From NCBI RefSeq assembly GCF_003344885.1, contig NZ_CP031155.1:744001-808000 (forward strand): a stretch of DNA of 64,000 nucleotides. Direction: 5' to 3'. This DNA comes from Altererythrobacter sp. ZODW24 (GTDB lineage Bacteria; Pseudomonadota; Alphaproteobacteria; Sphingomonadales; Sphingomonadaceae). Made by a program: the position numbers and the translations under genes. The notes beneath the pieces are model-generated. The model saw only the letters and a list, made by a program, of their open reading frames with translations. It had not been told where the DNA came from and made no database searches. Below, piece by piece: positions 44,847-55,993 of this stretch. The number at the start of each line of letters is the position of its first letter. Position 1 is the stretch's first letter.

Positions 44847-46532
44847 TTACTGGTTGTTCTGACGCCCGAGGAAACGCGGAATGCTCAAAGCTGAGCCATC
44901 CTTGTCCTCGCCATCACCGTCCTCGTCTTCATCCTCATCATCGCTGGAAGAACCACGCGAAAGATTCGCCATCCGTTCGAACAAAGTGCTGCCAGCACCA
45001 CCTGCGGCGGCTGCCGCAGCGGGTGCCGCTGCCGGTGCGGCTGGCGCATCACCTGCTGCCTCGGCAATATCGGCATCATCAACTCCGCCGCCGGTCGCTT
45101 CGCCCTTAGCCACCAGGCCGCGGCGGCGACCGCTCAACATCGTTTCGGCTGGCTCATCGGCTTCCGCAAGTTTATCAGCATTGAGCAACAGTTCATCACT
45201 GTCACCATCGCCATCCGCACTCCCGTCATCTTGAGCGATTTCGCCAAGGTCAAGCGGTGCTTCCTCCTGCACTTCTTCAGCAACTTCTGCGGCTTCGGCT
45301 TCTTCGGCTCCGCCAAATCCGCCATCTCCGTCGAGCTGCCCCTGCCCTTCGTCAGCGGCCGGCTCGGCAAGGCCGACATCCTCTTCTGGCTCGTAAGGCT
45401 CTGGCTCGGCCTGAGCAGCAACGGGCTCGCTCGGCTCGGTCAGTTCGAAGGTGTCATCTACATCTTCTGCCGCATCATCTTCGGGCAGTTCCAGAACCGG
45501 GCGCTTTGGCGCGCGATTTCCGCTGAGCGAGAACGCTTGGCTGGCGCCTGGCTGCACCGCTACGCCGCTTCCGTCGATCCCGGTGGCAACCACCGATACG
45601 CGAATACGGCCGTCGAGACTGGGGTTGAACGCCGAGCCCCAAATGATGTTAGCATCTTCGTCGACAAGTTCGCGGATGTGGTTCGCAGCCTCGTCAACTT
45701 CGAGCAGCTTCATATCTTCGCCGCCGATGATCGAGATGATCACACCTTTGGCGCCTTGCATCGACACGCCGTCGAGCAGCGGATTGGCGATGGCGCGTTC
45801 TGCAGCTTCGAGTGCGCGGTTTTCACCTTCGCCCTCGCCTGTACCCATCATAGCCTTGCCCATTTCGCTCATTACCGAGCGAACATCGGCGAAATCGAGA
45901 TTAATCAGACCCGGCATCACCATCAGATCGGTGATCGAACGGACGCCTTGCTGCAGCACTTCGTCAGCCAGTTCGAACGCTTGTTTGAAGGTCGTGTCAG
46001 CTTTGGCAACCAGGAACAGGTTCTGGTTCGGAATCACTATCAGCGTGTCGACGTGCTCTTGCAGCTCTTCGATGCCCGCTTCGGCTGCACGCATGCGGCG
46101 CGTACCTTCGAACAAGAATGGCTTGGTCACAACACCAACGGTCAGCACACCCTTGCGACGTGCGGCCTCGGCGATCACCGGAGCAGCACCGGTTCCGGTA
46201 CCGCCGCCCATGCCAGCAGCGATGAAGCACATGTTCACGCCCTCAAGCGCCGCCTCAATCTCAGCGACAGTTTCCTCAGCAGCAGCTTTCCCGACTTCGG
46301 GACGAGCGCCAGCGCCGAGGCCGCCGGTAATGTCGGGACCAAGCTGAATACGCTCGGAGACATTGGAGATATTGAGTGCCTGCGCGTCGGTATTGGCGAC
46401 GATGAACTCAACGCCCTCAATCTCGGCAGCGATCATATTGGCGATCGCATTGCCGCCAGCGCCACCGACGCCGACAACCATAATTTTTGGGCGGAGCTCT
46501 TCAGAAGCGGGCGGACCGATATTGATGCTCAT
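44847..46532 (-). CDS. ftsZ: Cell-division GTPase FtsZ
   Basis: This 561-residue tubulin homologue forms the Z ring. The nucleotide motif GGGTGTG lies at 109-115 and the T7 loop region in [14 protein letters not shown]. The conserved core ends at about 330. A long acidic Ala/Glu/Asp-rich linker of about 210 residues follows, then the C-terminal peptide [11 protein letters not shown] that binds FtsA and other partners. It is much longer than E. coli FtsZ (383), as is usual in Alphaproteobacteria. A ribosome site AAAGGGA precedes the ATG, and a candidate promoter lies in the 141-base gap before it. Confidence 0.97.
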   Translation of the reverse strand: MSINIGPPASEELRPKIMVVGVGGAGGNAIANMIAAEIEGVEFIVANTDAQALNISNVSERIQLGPDITGGLGAGARPEVGKAAAEETVAEIEAALEGVNMCFIAAGMGGGTGTGAAPVIAEAARRKGVLTVGVVTKPFLFEGTRRMRAAEAGIEELQEHVDTLIVIPNQNLFLVAKADTTFKQAFELADEVLQQGVRSITDLMVMPGLINLDFADVRSVMSEMGKAMMGTGEGEGENRALEAAERAIANPLLDGVSMQGAKGVIISIIGGEDMKLLEVDEAANHIRELVDEDANIIWGSAFNPSLDGRIRVSVVATGIDGSGVAVQPGASQAFSLSGNRAPKRPVLELPEDDAAEDVDDTFELTEPSEPVAAQAEPEPYEPEEDVGLAEPAADEGQGQLDGDGGFGGAEEAEAAEVAEEVQEEAPLDLGEIAQDDGSADGDGDSDELLLNADKLAEADEPAETMLSGRRRGLVAKGEATGGGVDDADIAEAAGDAPAAPAAAPAAAAAAGGAGSTLFERMANLSRGSSSDDEDEDEDGDGEDKDGSALSIPRFLGRQNNQ

Positions 46533-46564
46533 TAGTAATTCCCTTTCAGGGGCGCTTTACGCGT

Positions 46565-46601
46565 CATTAGACTATTTTTCCCACTTTGGCACAAAGCGAT
46601 T
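46565..46601 (-). promoter_or_regulatory. Candidate ftsZ promoter with adjacent GANTC site
   Basis: Read on the minus strand, TTGTGC (46593-46588) and TCTAAT (46570-46565) are separated by exactly 17 bases, about 33 bases before the ftsZ ATG. GATTC, a possible CcrM methylation site, lies at 46597-46601, three bases upstream of the -35 hexamer. In Caulobacter, GANTC methylation promotes ftsZ transcription; the same logic here is an inference. Confidence 0.5.
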
Positions 46602-46673
46602 CGCTGGTGCACAGCGTATTCGCCCTTATCCACAGCGCCATTATTTGAAATGTCAGTGAGAATTGCGGGCATT

Positions 46674-47966
46674 TCAGAAGTATTCCTTGGCCGCTTGGAC
46701 CAAACGGTTGACCATTCCGAAGCCGGAATAGCTGGTTGTAGTCTGCCTGCCGGATTCAATTGAACGAATATCGACCGGGTCCGCTGCGGCATAAAGGCAT
46801 AGGCCGGCGAGCGTGGCAAAGCCGGGTGTGGCATGCGCTTCAGGCAGCCCGCGCATCGCGGGCGGCTTGCCAATCCGCACCGGACGGCCAAGCGCACCTT
46901 GGACAAAATCGGCTAAGCCAGCGAGTTCTGCTCCGCCGCCAGTCAAGACAACCTGCTGCCCGCTGTTTCCCGTAAAACCCATACCTTTGAGGGCTTTGTT
47001 TACTTCATCGGTAAGCTCACCGAGCTGGGTCGTGATAACCGACACCAGTTCAGCGCGCGGAATGCGGTTCTTTTCGTCCGCATGGCGCGCCAGCTCGCCC
47101 CCATCATTGCCGGGACCTTCTTCGCCCGGGCCATTCACGGGGATCATCTCACGGTGATCGGTCGGGCTGGCGATGGCGCTGCCAGCAACGCATTTCAGGC
47201 GCTCAGCTTGAAAGCGGCGGATGCCAAAGGCTGAAGCAATCGCATCAGTCATATCTGCCGAACCGATGGGGATCGACGTCAGACCTAGCAGCATACCGCC
47301 AGCGTACAGGCTGACATTGGTAACCTCCGCGCCGAATTCGATCATCGCCACGCCGAGTTCGCGTTCTTCGGGGCTAAGGCACGCGTAACCAGCCGCAATT
47401 GGCGAGGCGACAACAGCTTCGACTTCCAAATGCGCGCTCTCGACTGCTTCAGTCAGGTTTCTAAGCGGTGCACCATCAGCCATCATGACATGGATATGCA
47501 CGCCCAGGCGTTCTGCATGAAGCCCCTTGGGATTAGCTACCCCGTGTGCGCCATCAAGTGTGTAATGCGCCGGCTGCGCATGCAGTACGATCCGTCCATC
47601 AGGCTGGATCGTATCGCGCGCGCTGACGAGCAAATGCTCGATATCGTCTTCCTCAATCCGGCGGCCGCCAATATCGATATCGACCTTGGCAACATCACTC
47701 GCAAGACCTGCGCCGGATGCACCGATCCATACGCTCGATACACTTGTTCCGGCGATCTTTTCGGCGCGCTCGATAGCATCGCGGATCGCATAAGTCGCAG
47801 CGGCCATATCAGTGACATAGCCGCGGTGGATTCCTTGGGCGGCGCGGTGGCCAGAACCAAGCACTACCATTTCGCCAGTCTCGGAAATGCCAGTGATCAT
47901 GGCGGAAATACGGAATGAACCAATGTTAATTGCGCCAAAGACGCGGGAAATACGCGGAGTGCCCAT
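46674..47966 (-). CDS. ftsA: Cell-division protein FtsA
   Basis: This 430-residue actin-like protein tethers FtsZ to the inner membrane. It has the FtsA ATP-binding pattern (INIGSFRISAMI, VMIEFGAEVTNVSLY, VVLTGGGAELAGL) and the extra 1C subdomain (YTLDGAHGVANPKGLHAERL). The C-terminal amphipathic helix MVNRLVQAAKEYF serves for membrane binding. The first Asp of the usual phosphate-1 motif is replaced by Asn (AINIGS), a common FtsA variation in this group as far as I recall. The start overlaps the ftsQ stop by one base (TGATG). Confidence 0.95.
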   Translation of the reverse strand: MGTPRISRVFGAINIGSFRISAMITGISETGEMVVLGSGHRAAQGIHRGYVTDMAAATYAIRDAIERAEKIAGTSVSSVWIGASGAGLASDVAKVDIDIGGRRIEEDDIEHLLVSARDTIQPDGRIVLHAQPAHYTLDGAHGVANPKGLHAERLGVHIHVMMADGAPLRNLTEAVESAHLEVEAVVASPIAAGYACLSPEERELGVAMIEFGAEVTNVSLYAGGMLLGLTSIPIGSADMTDAIASAFGIRRFQAERLKCVAGSAIASPTDHREMIPVNGPGEEGPGNDGGELARHADEKNRIPRAELVSVITTQLGELTDEVNKALKGMGFTGNSGQQVVLTGGGAELAGLADFVQGALGRPVRIGKPPAMRGLPEAHATPGFATLAGLCLYAAADPVDIRSIESGRQTTTSYSGFGMVNRLVQAAKEYF

Positions 47967-48877
47967 CAGTTAGCACTTCCCTTGGCGTCGAGCATTTCCT
48001 GCGCCCGCCCTGGAATACGCATGTAAATACGCTCAGGCGCACGCATATCGAATGTCGCTACCTTCCCTCCAAGCAGCCGGTTAACACCGTCGAGGCGAGC
48101 GAAAGACACAAGCGCAGTGGACGAGGTGCTTTCGCCTTGCGGCAACGCCAGCACCTGATCGGTGGTGAAGGTCAGGTTCCAGCGGCGATTGCCAACCCAT
48201 TCGGCTTCGGAAACTTGCGGCTTCAGCGCTGGGGCTGAATCCAGCAGCTTGCCCAGCGCAGCCACTTGGTTTTGCGCGCCAGGGCCTGACACTAGAAGAC
48301 GGCCCTTAGCGTTATCTTTCGAGATCGGCTCGAGTTCGATGCCTTCTGCGTCGATCAGCACCAACCGCTTCGGCTTCTTCAGCACGGCATGCGGAACGCG
48401 CTCAACAATATCAACGACCAACGTGGTGGGAAGCTGCCGCGAAACGCGGGCGTCCTTCACCCAGCTGAGTTCCAGCAATTCTTCGCGCACAGCGCCTAGA
48501 TCGACCAGCGGCATCGCGCGATCCTGCTGGCCCAGTACCCGTTCGTAGACCTTGAGTTCATTCATCCGCTCGACACCGCGGATTTGGACACCGCGCACTT
48601 CGAAGCCTGCATCCGAGGCGAGGCCAGCAATTTGCCGTTCGGCCATCGCTGGCACGCCAGCTAAACTCGCGACAAACCACGCGAGCGCCACGGCACCGCC
48701 GAGGATTACAGCAAGGAAAATGCGGTGCAGCTGCTCTTCAGTGAAAGGCAAGATCGCCATTACGCTGTCCAGAGCAGAGCCGGTTTTAGCGCGCGCTTTT
48801 CGTGCCGTGCTAGCCCGCCCCTTCGCTGCGGCTGAGCGACGCACGCCCTTGCCCTTGCGTTTGATCGTTGTGCTCAT
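47966..48877 (-). CDS. ftsQ: Cell-division protein FtsQ
   Basis: This 303-residue bitopic divisome protein has a basic, Ala/Lys-rich cytosolic tail (1-45), one membrane helix (about 50-72, IFLAVILGGAVALAWFV), a POTRA domain (about 85-155, FEVRGVQIRGVERM), and the FtsQ beta domain with LSWVKDARVSRQLPTTLVVDIVER. It links the FtsL-B complex to the ring. It overlaps ddl by four bases and ftsA by one. Confidence 0.93.
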   Translation of the reverse strand: MSTTIKRKGKGVRRSAAAKGRASTARKARAKTGSALDSVMAILPFTEEQLHRIFLAVILGGAVALAWFVASLAGVPAMAERQIAGLASDAGFEVRGVQIRGVERMNELKVYERVLGQQDRAMPLVDLGAVREELLELSWVKDARVSRQLPTTLVVDIVERVPHAVLKKPKRLVLIDAEGIELEPISKDNAKGRLLVSGPGAQNQVAALGKLLDSAPALKPQVSEAEWVGNRRWNLTFTTDQVLALPQGESTSSTALVSFARLDGVNRLLGGKVATFDMRAPERIYMRIPGRAQEMLDAKGSAN

Positions 48878-49842
48878 TCGCCCTGCCCCCCAGCAGTGTC
48901 TTTGTCAGCGTGATCGCGCAGTGCCTCGGCCACGATAGCCTCAACCAGATCGCCATACTCCATACCGCAATATTTTGCCTGTTCCGGCACTAGGCTGAGC
49001 GGCGTCATGCCCGGCTGCGTGTTGGTTTCCAGCACAAACAAGCCCGCCTCGCCCAGAGTGTCGTCCCAGCGATAATCTGTCCGGCTTGTGCCTTTACAGC
49101 CCAACACGCGGTGCGCTTTCAAGGCGTAGTCGAGGCACAAATCACGGATGTTATCGGGGATATCAGCGGGGCAGATATGATCCGTCATACCGTCCGTATA
49201 TTTCGCATCGAAATCGTAGAAGCCGGACTTCGGCTTCAGCTCGGTCACTGCCAACGCGCGGTCGCCAATTACGGCGGTCGTCAGTTCCAACCCCCGAATG
49301 AAAGGCTCGGCCAACAACTGGTCAAAATCTTGCCATGGTCCCTCCGCATCGGCGCGGATAGGATTGCCGTAATTGCTCTCGTCAGTGACAATTGCAACGC
49401 CGACACTGGAACCTTCATTGACCGGTTTCAGCACATAGGGGCGCGGCAGCGGGTCACGCTCATGCAGGCTCGCGCTCTCGACGATCCGGCCACCCGGCAT
49501 GGGAATGCCTGCGGGGACAAGTGCCTGCTTGGTCAATTCCTTGTCGATGGCGATCACGGACGTTGCGAGCCCCGAGTGCGTATAGGGAACACCCATCAGA
49601 TCGAGCATGCCTTGCACGGTGCCATCTTCGCCCGGGACGCCGTGGAGCGCGTTGAACACGACATCTGGCGCGGCCTCGGCAATGCGCGCCGCAACCTGCC
49701 GGTCCATATCAATTCGCGTCACATCATGGCCGCGCGCTTCCAACGCGTCAGCGACCCCGTTGCCGCTCATCAACGATACCGGGCGTTCGTTGGCCCAGCC
49801 ACCCATCAGGACGACAATCTTGAGTTTGGGTAGATCATTCAT
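48874..49842 (-). CDS. ddl: D-alanine--D-alanine ligase
   Basis: The ATG at 49842 gives 322 residues and overlaps the murB stop by ATGA; a longer frame would run into murB. ATP-grasp marks are VLMGGWANERPVSLMSG, FNALHGVPGEDGTVQGML, PYVLKPVNEGSSVGVAIV and VLETNTQPGMTPLSLVPEQA. It joins two D-Ala for the pentapeptide end, which MurF attaches. This copy corresponds to the DdlB position of the cluster. Confidence 0.95.
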   Translation of the reverse strand: MNDLPKLKIVVLMGGWANERPVSLMSGNGVADALEARGHDVTRIDMDRQVAARIAEAAPDVVFNALHGVPGEDGTVQGMLDLMGVPYTHSGLATSVIAIDKELTKQALVPAGIPMPGGRIVESASLHERDPLPRPYVLKPVNEGSSVGVAIVTDESNYGNPIRADAEGPWQDFDQLLAEPFIRGLELTTAVIGDRALAVTELKPKSGFYDFDAKYTDGMTDHICPADIPDNIRDLCLDYALKAHRVLGCKGTSRTDYRWDDTLGEAGLFVLETNTQPGMTPLSLVPEQAKYCGMEYGDLVEAIVAEALRDHADKDTAGGQGE

Positions 49843-50810
49843 GGTCTGCCCACCCGCTTGATTTCCCATTCGAGGTCGACGCCTTCGCTGCTCATCACGC
49901 GCCGGCGCACCTCTTCGCCTAACGCCTCGATATCAGCGCTTGTGGCGTGGTCTTTGTTGATCAGGAAGTTGGTGTGCTTCTCGCTCACTTGCGCGCCGCC
50001 AACCATCAGCCCGCGGCATCCGGCTGCATCGACAAGTTGCCAAGCCTTGCCACCTTCTGGGTTCTTGAAGGTCGATCCGCCGGTCTTGGTGCGCAATGGC
50101 TGAGACTCTTCACGCGCGGCAGCAATGCGGTCCATCTCTGCGCCGATTACGGCTGGATCGCCGGGCTCGCCTTTGAGGCGGGCCGACACAACTATCGCGC
50201 CATCGAGCAGCGCAGAATGGCGATAAGAGTATTCAAGATCACGCGTAGTCAGACTCACGCAGTTTCCGTCTGGCATCACGACATCGCAATCAACCAGAAT
50301 GTCCGAAACTTCGCGGCCATAGGCGCCGCCATTCATGCGGACGAAACCGCCCACAGTACCGGGAATTCCGCGCAAAAATTCTAGACCGGCGATACCTGCG
50401 TCACGCGCTGTCGAGGACACCAGAATGCCGCTAGCGCCGCCACCGCATTGCATCACGCTGTCACCAGTGTCTTTGGCAGCGGCGAATGGCTTGCCCAGCC
50501 GGATTACCACTCCAGGGACGCCGCCATCGCGGATAATCAGATTTGAGCCCAGACCGAGGCCCATAACCGGCAGACTACCACCAACCTGCTCCAGAAAGCT
50601 CTTGAGATCGTCCAAGTCAGCCGGTTCAAACAACCAGTCGGCATTGCCGCCCGATTTGAACCAAACGAGTTTTGCTAGCGGCGCATTTGCGGTCAGTTTG
50701 CCGCGAATACCAACAACGTCGAGCGCCTTCGCGCTGCATTCATCCACGTCGGAAGAAGGGGCCATGCCATCATCATTCATCGGCCAGTCGTCGGGTTGCA
50801 CGTTGTTCAT
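49839..50810 (-). CDS. murB: UDP-N-acetylenolpyruvoylglucosamine reductase
   Basis: This 323-residue FAD enzyme reduces UDP-GlcNAc-enolpyruvate to UDP-MurNAc. The FAD-binding part has [32 protein letters not shown] and [21 protein letters not shown]. The catalytic Ser motif [10 protein letters not shown] marks the shorter type II MurB. It overlaps murC and ddl by four bases each. Confidence 0.95.
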   Translation of the reverse strand: MNNVQPDDWPMNDDGMAPSSDVDECSAKALDVVGIRGKLTANAPLAKLVWFKSGGNADWLFEPADLDDLKSFLEQVGGSLPVMGLGLGSNLIIRDGGVPGVVIRLGKPFAAAKDTGDSVMQCGGGASGILVSSTARDAGIAGLEFLRGIPGTVGGFVRMNGGAYGREVSDILVDCDVVMPDGNCVSLTTRDLEYSYRHSALLDGAIVVSARLKGEPGDPAVIGAEMDRIAAAREESQPLRTKTGGSTFKNPEGGKAWQLVDAAGCRGLMVGGAQVSEKHTNFLINKDHATSADIEALGEEVRRRVMSSEGVDLEWEIKRVGRP

Positions 50811-52219
50811 GCCTTCCCGATCTCCGCACTTACCGCATCCGCCAGACCGGCAGCGATCTTGGTGATGTCGCCGGCACCGAGGCAGACGACCATGTCGCCT
50901 TCTTGCACTTCGCCAGCGAGTATCACTGCAAGTTCGTCCGCATCAGCAACTGCCACTGCAGAGCGATGTCCGCGCGCCCTCAAGCCTTCGACCAGTGCCG
51001 CCGCATCGACGCCTTCAATGGGATCTTCGCCGGCTACATAGACGGGCATAACATGGACGATATCAGCGTCGTTGAACGCAGCCTGGAAATCATCCATCAA
51101 ATCGCGCAAACGCGTAAACCGGTGCGGCTGCATGACCGCGATGACGCGGTTTGTCGCAGCTTCGCGTGCAGCGGACAGGACCGCCTGTATCTCGACCGGA
51201 TGGTGCGCGTAATCATCAATGATGGATGCGCCAGCGACTTCACCGACGCGGGTAAAGCGGCGCTTCACACCGTCGAAATGTTCAAAGCCGTTGCAAATCG
51301 TCTTAGTGTCGCAACCCATTTCGAGCGCGACTGCAATCGCGGCAATCGCGTTTTGAACATTGTGACGCCCAGGCATAGGGAGCGAAACATCCTTAATCTT
51401 GGTCAGGCTGCCGTCGCGGTCGCGGACCACTATGTCGAACAGATTTCCGCCAGCGTTCGGGCGGATGTTTTCACCACGAACGTCGGCTTGAGCCGAGAAG
51501 CCGTATGTAACGACTTTGCGGTCACGGATCTTTGAAATCAGGCCCTGCACTTCGGGATGATCGATGCACAGGATCGCGGCGCCGTAAAACGGTACATTCT
51601 CGATAAATTCGACGAAGGCGCCTTTTACCGTTTCGAAATCCCCATAATGGTCGAGGTGCTCGGGATCGATATTGGTGACCACCGCAATCTCGCCATCAAG
51701 CCGCAGGAAACTGCCATCGCTTTCATCTGCCTCAACAACCATCCATTCGCCGTCGCCAATACGGGCGTTTGATCCGTAGCGGTTGATGATCCCCCCGTTG
51801 ATGACTGTGGGATCAACGCCGCCAGCGTCCAAAACGGCAGCAATCATGCTCGTGGTCGTCGTTTTGCCATGCGTTCCCGCGACCGCAACGGTGCGTTTAA
51901 GACGCATCAGTTCCGCCAGCATTTCTGCGCGGCGAACTACAGGCACGCGGCTTTCAAGTGCCGCGGCAACTTCAGGATTGGTCCGGCGCACGGCGGTGGA
52001 GATCACGCAGACGGCCGCACCGCCAAGATTTTCGGCATTGTGGCCGATCTTCACTTCGATCCCGCGCGACCGAAGACGCTCGACAGATGGCCCCTCGGCC
52101 AGATCACTGCCCTGCACGCTATAGCCGAGGTTGTGCATCACTTCGGCAATGCCGGACATGCCGATTCCGCCGATCCCGACGAAGTGGATCGTGCCAATAT
52201 CTGTGCCGACGCCCTTCAT
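50807..52219 (-). CDS. murC: UDP-N-acetylmuramate--L-alanine ligase
   Basis: This 470-residue Mur ligase adds the first L-Ala. Signature regions are the N-terminal [17 protein letters not shown], the ATP loop [18 protein letters not shown]-type [13 protein letters not shown], and [10 protein letters not shown] in the C-terminal domain. It overlaps murG and murB by four bases at its two ends. Confidence 0.96.
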   Translation of the reverse strand: MKGVGTDIGTIHFVGIGGIGMSGIAEVMHNLGYSVQGSDLAEGPSVERLRSRGIEVKIGHNAENLGGAAVCVISTAVRRTNPEVAAALESRVPVVRRAEMLAELMRLKRTVAVAGTHGKTTTTSMIAAVLDAGGVDPTVINGGIINRYGSNARIGDGEWMVVEADESDGSFLRLDGEIAVVTNIDPEHLDHYGDFETVKGAFVEFIENVPFYGAAILCIDHPEVQGLISKIRDRKVVTYGFSAQADVRGENIRPNAGGNLFDIVVRDRDGSLTKIKDVSLPMPGRHNVQNAIAAIAVALEMGCDTKTICNGFEHFDGVKRRFTRVGEVAGASIIDDYAHHPVEIQAVLSAAREAATNRVIAVMQPHRFTRLRDLMDDFQAAFNDADIVHVMPVYVAGEDPIEGVDAAALVEGLRARGHRSAVAVADADELAVILAGEVQEGDMVVCLGAGDITKIAAGLADAVSAEIGKA

Positions 52220-53412
52220 GACTTATCATCCCGAGATGCGCCGGTCGGAACAGGCGCACTCTGCCCTGCGCTGCCTCGGTTTTTTTCACCTACGCGAATG
52301 ACATCCATCAACTCATCACCGCCAAAGCTCTCGACCAGATTAGCTAGGTCTTTTGCAGCCTTGGGTCGCCCGCAATTCCACGCCGCATGGGCTGCGGTCG
52401 CGAGCGTATTCGGATGCTGCGCCATCGCCTGGATTTGTTTGGCGAGTTCCTTGGCTTGAAACTTGTCTTGCCGGATTGCGCGAGCGCCGCCGGCCTTCAC
52501 CATTTCGCGAGTGTTGGCCGCCTGATGATCGTCGGTTGCAATCGGTAGCGGCACAAGAATAGCGGGGCGGCCAACTGCCGTAAGCTCGGCAATTGTCGAA
52601 GCGCCAGCGCGGCCAATAAACAGGTGCGCCCCGGCAAGGCGCGCGGCCATGTCTTCGAAATACGTACCAAGCTCTGCTGGAATATCATGGGCCGCGTAGC
52701 GCTCGCGCACTGCCTTCACATCCTCGGCACGGCATTGCTGTGTTACCTGTAAACGGGCGCGCAAGGCCGGCGGAAGCATCGAGAGGCCGTCGGGAACGAC
52801 TTCTGACAACACACTCGCGCCTTGGCTTCCGCCAGTAATCAACACACGCAGCAAGCCGTCTTCGCTAAACGGCGGGAATGGCTCATCGCGCAATGTCAGC
52901 ACTTCGGGGCGGACAGGATTGCCAACCAACTCGACCTTGCTGCGATGCTTGTCCTTCAACCGGCTGATCTCAGGATAGGCAGTGGCAATGGCCTGCACGC
53001 GGCCAGCGAGCAGACGGTTCACCCGGCCCAGTACGGCGTTTTGTTCGTGCACAACGCTGGGGATGTCAGCCGATGTTGATGCGAGCAAAGTAGGTAACGA
53101 CGGGTAACCGCCGAAGCCAACAACTGCAGTGGGTTCGAAACTTTCAAACAGACGCAGCGCCATCTTGCGCCCCGCCAGTACAGCCTTGACCCCGCCGAAC
53201 CATTTGAGCGGGTTTTTGCCGAAGCGGCCTGCCGGCAGAACATGTGCTGGCAGGAAATCAGGCTTGCCGGGAATGGCTGCACCGCGTTCATCCGTGATCA
53301 GTGCCACATGATGGCCGCGCTCGTGCAGTTCCGCAGCTAAAGCGAATGCGGGCAGCAAATGCCCGCCGGTTCCGCCAGCGGCGAGGACAAAATGTTTTGA
53401 GGCTGCAGTCAT
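52216..53412 (-). CDS. murG: Lipid II synthase MurG (GlcNAc transferase)
   Basis: This 398-residue GT28 enzyme transfers GlcNAc to lipid I on the inner face of the membrane. It shows [42 protein letters not shown] and [20 protein letters not shown]. The C-terminal 30 residues are an extra polar tail. It overlaps ftsW and murC by four bases each. Confidence 0.95.
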   Translation of the reverse strand: MTAASKHFVLAAGGTGGHLLPAFALAAELHERGHHVALITDERGAAIPGKPDFLPAHVLPAGRFGKNPLKWFGGVKAVLAGRKMALRLFESFEPTAVVGFGGYPSLPTLLASTSADIPSVVHEQNAVLGRVNRLLAGRVQAIATAYPEISRLKDKHRSKVELVGNPVRPEVLTLRDEPFPPFSEDGLLRVLITGGSQGASVLSEVVPDGLSMLPPALRARLQVTQQCRAEDVKAVRERYAAHDIPAELGTYFEDMAARLAGAHLFIGRAGASTIAELTAVGRPAILVPLPIATDDHQAANTREMVKAGGARAIRQDKFQAKELAKQIQAMAQHPNTLATAAHAAWNCGRPKAAKDLANLVESFGGDELMDVIRVGEKNRGSAGQSAPVPTGASRDDKS

Positions 53413-54635
53413 GCGCGCAATCTCCTTTTGGCAACCAAAGCGCCCAGCCCATCGCTTTCGCGGGTCAGGAACGGGTTACGCCGTGTGATAGCGAGCAACA
53501 GCCCAGCTGCAAGGCAGACAGCGATGGTCGACGACCCACCATAGCTGACAAGTGGTAGGGTCATACCCTTAGAAGGAAAGAGCTGTAGGTTCACCAAGAT
53601 GTTGATGAAGGCCTGACCCGTGATCTGGGTAACAAGACCAGCCGTGGCCAGTGTTGCGAACAGATCGTCCTCGTTGACCAACCGCACCAAGACGCGGGCG
53701 ATGATCGCGAGATATAGCAAAACTACCAGCGCGCAGATTATCAATCCGAACTCTTCACCAATGACGGAGAAGATATAGTCAGTGTGCGCTTCGGGCAGCT
53801 TCATCTTCTTGAGGCCCAACCAGAAACCGGTTCCGAACCAGCCGCCTGACAACAGCGTCTTTTCCGCGAGATCGACCTGATCGTAAGCCGTTCCCCCTGC
53901 AAAGAAGCTGTCGATGCGGTGGCGGGCATTGTCGTACAGCAAATAGGTCGCTGTCAGCAGCGCAATGCCGCCAGCAGCGAGCATACCGATCCGCTGTACC
54001 GGAATGCCCGAAAGCAGGATCAGCACGAACCATACACCTGCGAACAAGATCGTCGCGCCGAGATTCGGCTGCAGCATCAACAAGGCTGCAACGAGCGCCA
54101 TAACGCCGGTTACTATACCTAGGACGGGAAGGTTCGGATCGCGGAGACGCCAGCTCAAAATCCACGCAAGGCTAATGGCGAAGGCTGGTTTGAGAAATTC
54201 GGATGGCTGGAATTGCATACCAATCCGCAGCCAACGGCGCGCACCGTTTATTTCCACGCCGATAAGCGGCACCAGAACAAGCGCAGCGATCATGCCTGCG
54301 CCCAGTATGATCGCAAGACGGCGCGCATTATCGCGGCTTAAGAATGAGGCCCCGATCATCACAGTCAAGCCGACCACCAGCCAGCGCAGATGCGCCCAAT
54401 AGAAATACAGCGGCGGCAACGTGACGTCGCTGGTTGAAAGCCGGTCGGCACTCGCCGGGGACGCCGCCGCGACGGCAGCGATACCTATGGCAATCAGTCC
54501 GGCAATCAACGCGAGCAGCACACGGTCGATCTCTCGCCACCAAACTCGCAACTGCGCTTTGTAACTAGGCCTGAACCGTTCCTCGGTCTCAACTTTGCGC
54601 CCGCTGCGCGGAACATAGGGTTGCGCGCCGCTCAT
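53409..54635 (-). CDS. ftsW: Septal peptidoglycan glycosyltransferase FtsW (SEDS family)
   Basis: This 408-residue protein has about ten membrane helices after a basic cytosolic N-terminus. SEDS marks include the NGARRWLRIG loop, FLKPAFAISLAW, and the C-terminal SKGMTLPLVSYGGSSTIA. It polymerises lipid II at the septum with the partner FtsI encoded upstream. It overlaps murD and murG by four bases each. Confidence 0.94.
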   Translation of the reverse strand: MSGAQPYVPRSGRKVETEERFRPSYKAQLRVWWREIDRVLLALIAGLIAIGIAAVAAASPASADRLSTSDVTLPPLYFYWAHLRWLVVGLTVMIGASFLSRDNARRLAIILGAGMIAALVLVPLIGVEINGARRWLRIGMQFQPSEFLKPAFAISLAWILSWRLRDPNLPVLGIVTGVMALVAALLMLQPNLGATILFAGVWFVLILLSGIPVQRIGMLAAGGIALLTATYLLYDNARHRIDSFFAGGTAYDQVDLAEKTLLSGGWFGTGFWLGLKKMKLPEAHTDYIFSVIGEEFGLIICALVVLLYLAIIARVLVRLVNEDDLFATLATAGLVTQITGQAFINILVNLQLFPSKGMTLPLVSYGGSSTIAVCLAAGLLLAITRRNPFLTRESDGLGALVAKRRLRA

Positions 54636-55993
54636 GCTGCCGAAGATCCCTGAATGCAGTGGGTGGTCGGCGCGGGCGAACCGCCGGTCATCGCCGCAAC
54701 CATCTCGCGGAAGTGATCTCCGCGCTTTTCATAATCGCGGAACTGGTCGAAGCTGGCGCAGGCAGGCGAAAGCAAGACAACATCGCCGGGCTTGGCTGCT
54801 TCGATAGCGCAGCGCACAGCCTCGCCCATCATTTCGCAAGGTTCGACGTGCATAATTTGTGACAGCTGCGCCGCAAACTTCGGCCCTGCTTCGCCAATTG
54901 TATAAGCCGCCGCGATGGCTCCGAAATGCTCTTCACATTCGCTAAGATCGTCGCTCTTCGGTACGCCGCCTAAAATCCAATGGATGCGTGGGCGCCCCTC
55001 TCCCGCAAACGCCGCAAGCGCTGGCGCAACCGATGCCGGGTTGGTGGCCTTGCTATCATTCACGAAGAGCACGCCATTCTTTTCAGCGACCCTCTCCATC
55101 CGGTGCGGCAATCCGCGGAATGTGGCGAGCGCAGCTTCCCATACCGGGCGGGTGATGCCCAGCGCTTCGGCAATTCCAACCGCAGCTGCTGCGTTCTGGA
55201 GATTGTGTGGCCCTTGAAGCGATGGCCAATTCGGTTGCAGATCAGCAATCGCTACCGTGTCTATACATTCAACACGGCCATCAGGCCGGCGCTGAGCGGC
55301 AGCGGCCTTGATTGCGTTGGTTGCCGCGTCTTCACAGCCGAACAAGGCAACTTGGTCGCTGCCCTGCATCGCAAACAGTCGGCCCTTGGAAAAGGCATAG
55401 CCCTCAAAACCATCATAGCGGTCGAGGTGGTCGGGCGTGATATTGAGCAGAAGCGCAACTTCGCACGCCAGAGAGCGCGTCAGATCGATTTGATAGCTCG
55501 ACAATTCCAGCACATACACACCGCCTGCAGGCAGTGGCTCTTCGCCGAGAATAGGCGCACCGATATTTCCGGCCATCTTTGTCGGAATGCCCGCTTGTTC
55601 CAGCAGATGATGGACCAGTGCAGTCGTTGTCGACTTGCCGTTGGTGCCGGTTATGCCGACGACCCGGTGCGGTGGCAGCGCCGCGCGAGCCTGAGCGAAC
55701 AATTCGATATCGCCAATGATCGGCACGCCGTATTTGGCTGCGACACCGGTGATGGGATGCGTGTTGAGCGGCACACCGGGCGATACCACAATGCCGTCAT
55801 AACCGGTTAAATCGGTGGTTAGCGGATCGGCAATCGTCACACGCCGATCTAACGCTTCGCGCGCTTGCGGCTCGCGGTCCCACGCCGTCACTTCGGCTCC
55901 GCTGGCGAGCAACGTCGCAACAGCGGTCAGTCCCGATCGGGCGAGGCCCAGCACGGCATAGCGTTTGCCCGCAAAGATGGGCGAGACAATCAC
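54632..55993 (-). CDS. murD: UDP-N-acetylmuramoyl-L-alanine--D-glutamate ligase
   Basis: The GTG at 55993 is preferred over the frame start at 56077: it overlaps the mraY stop as GTGA and gives [20 protein letters not shown] at the N-terminus, as in other MurD proteins (453 residues). ATP loop [33 protein letters not shown], and [16 protein letters not shown] are present. It adds D-Glu to UDP-MurNAc-L-Ala. Confidence 0.94.
   Translation of the reverse strand: MIVSPIFAGKRYAVLGLARSGLTAVATLLASGAEVTAWDREPQAREALDRRVTIADPLTTDLTGYDGIVVSPGVPLNTHPITGVAAKYGVPIIGDIELFAQARAALPPHRVVGITGTNGKSTTTALVHHLLEQAGIPTKMAGNIGAPILGEEPLPAGGVYVLELSSYQIDLTRSLACEVALLLNITPDHLDRYDGFEGYAFSKGRLFAMQGSDQVALFGCEDAATNAIKAAAAQRRPDGRVECIDTVAIADLQPNWPSLQGPHNLQNAAAAVGIAEALGITRPVWEAALATFRGLPHRMERVAEKNGVLFVNDSKATNPASVAPALAAFAGEGRPRIHWILGGVPKSDDLSECEEHFGAIAAAYTIGEAGPKFAAQLSQIMHVEPCEMMGEAVRCAIEAAKPGDVVLLSPACASFDQFRDYEKRGDHFREMVAAMTGGSPAPTTHCIQGSSAA

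Noticed and set aside
45231-46535. Long plus-strand frames (434 and 298 residues) opposite ftsZ
   Set aside because: They mirror ftsZ codons in a GC-rich gene, have no family features, and lie on the strand opposite a certain gene.
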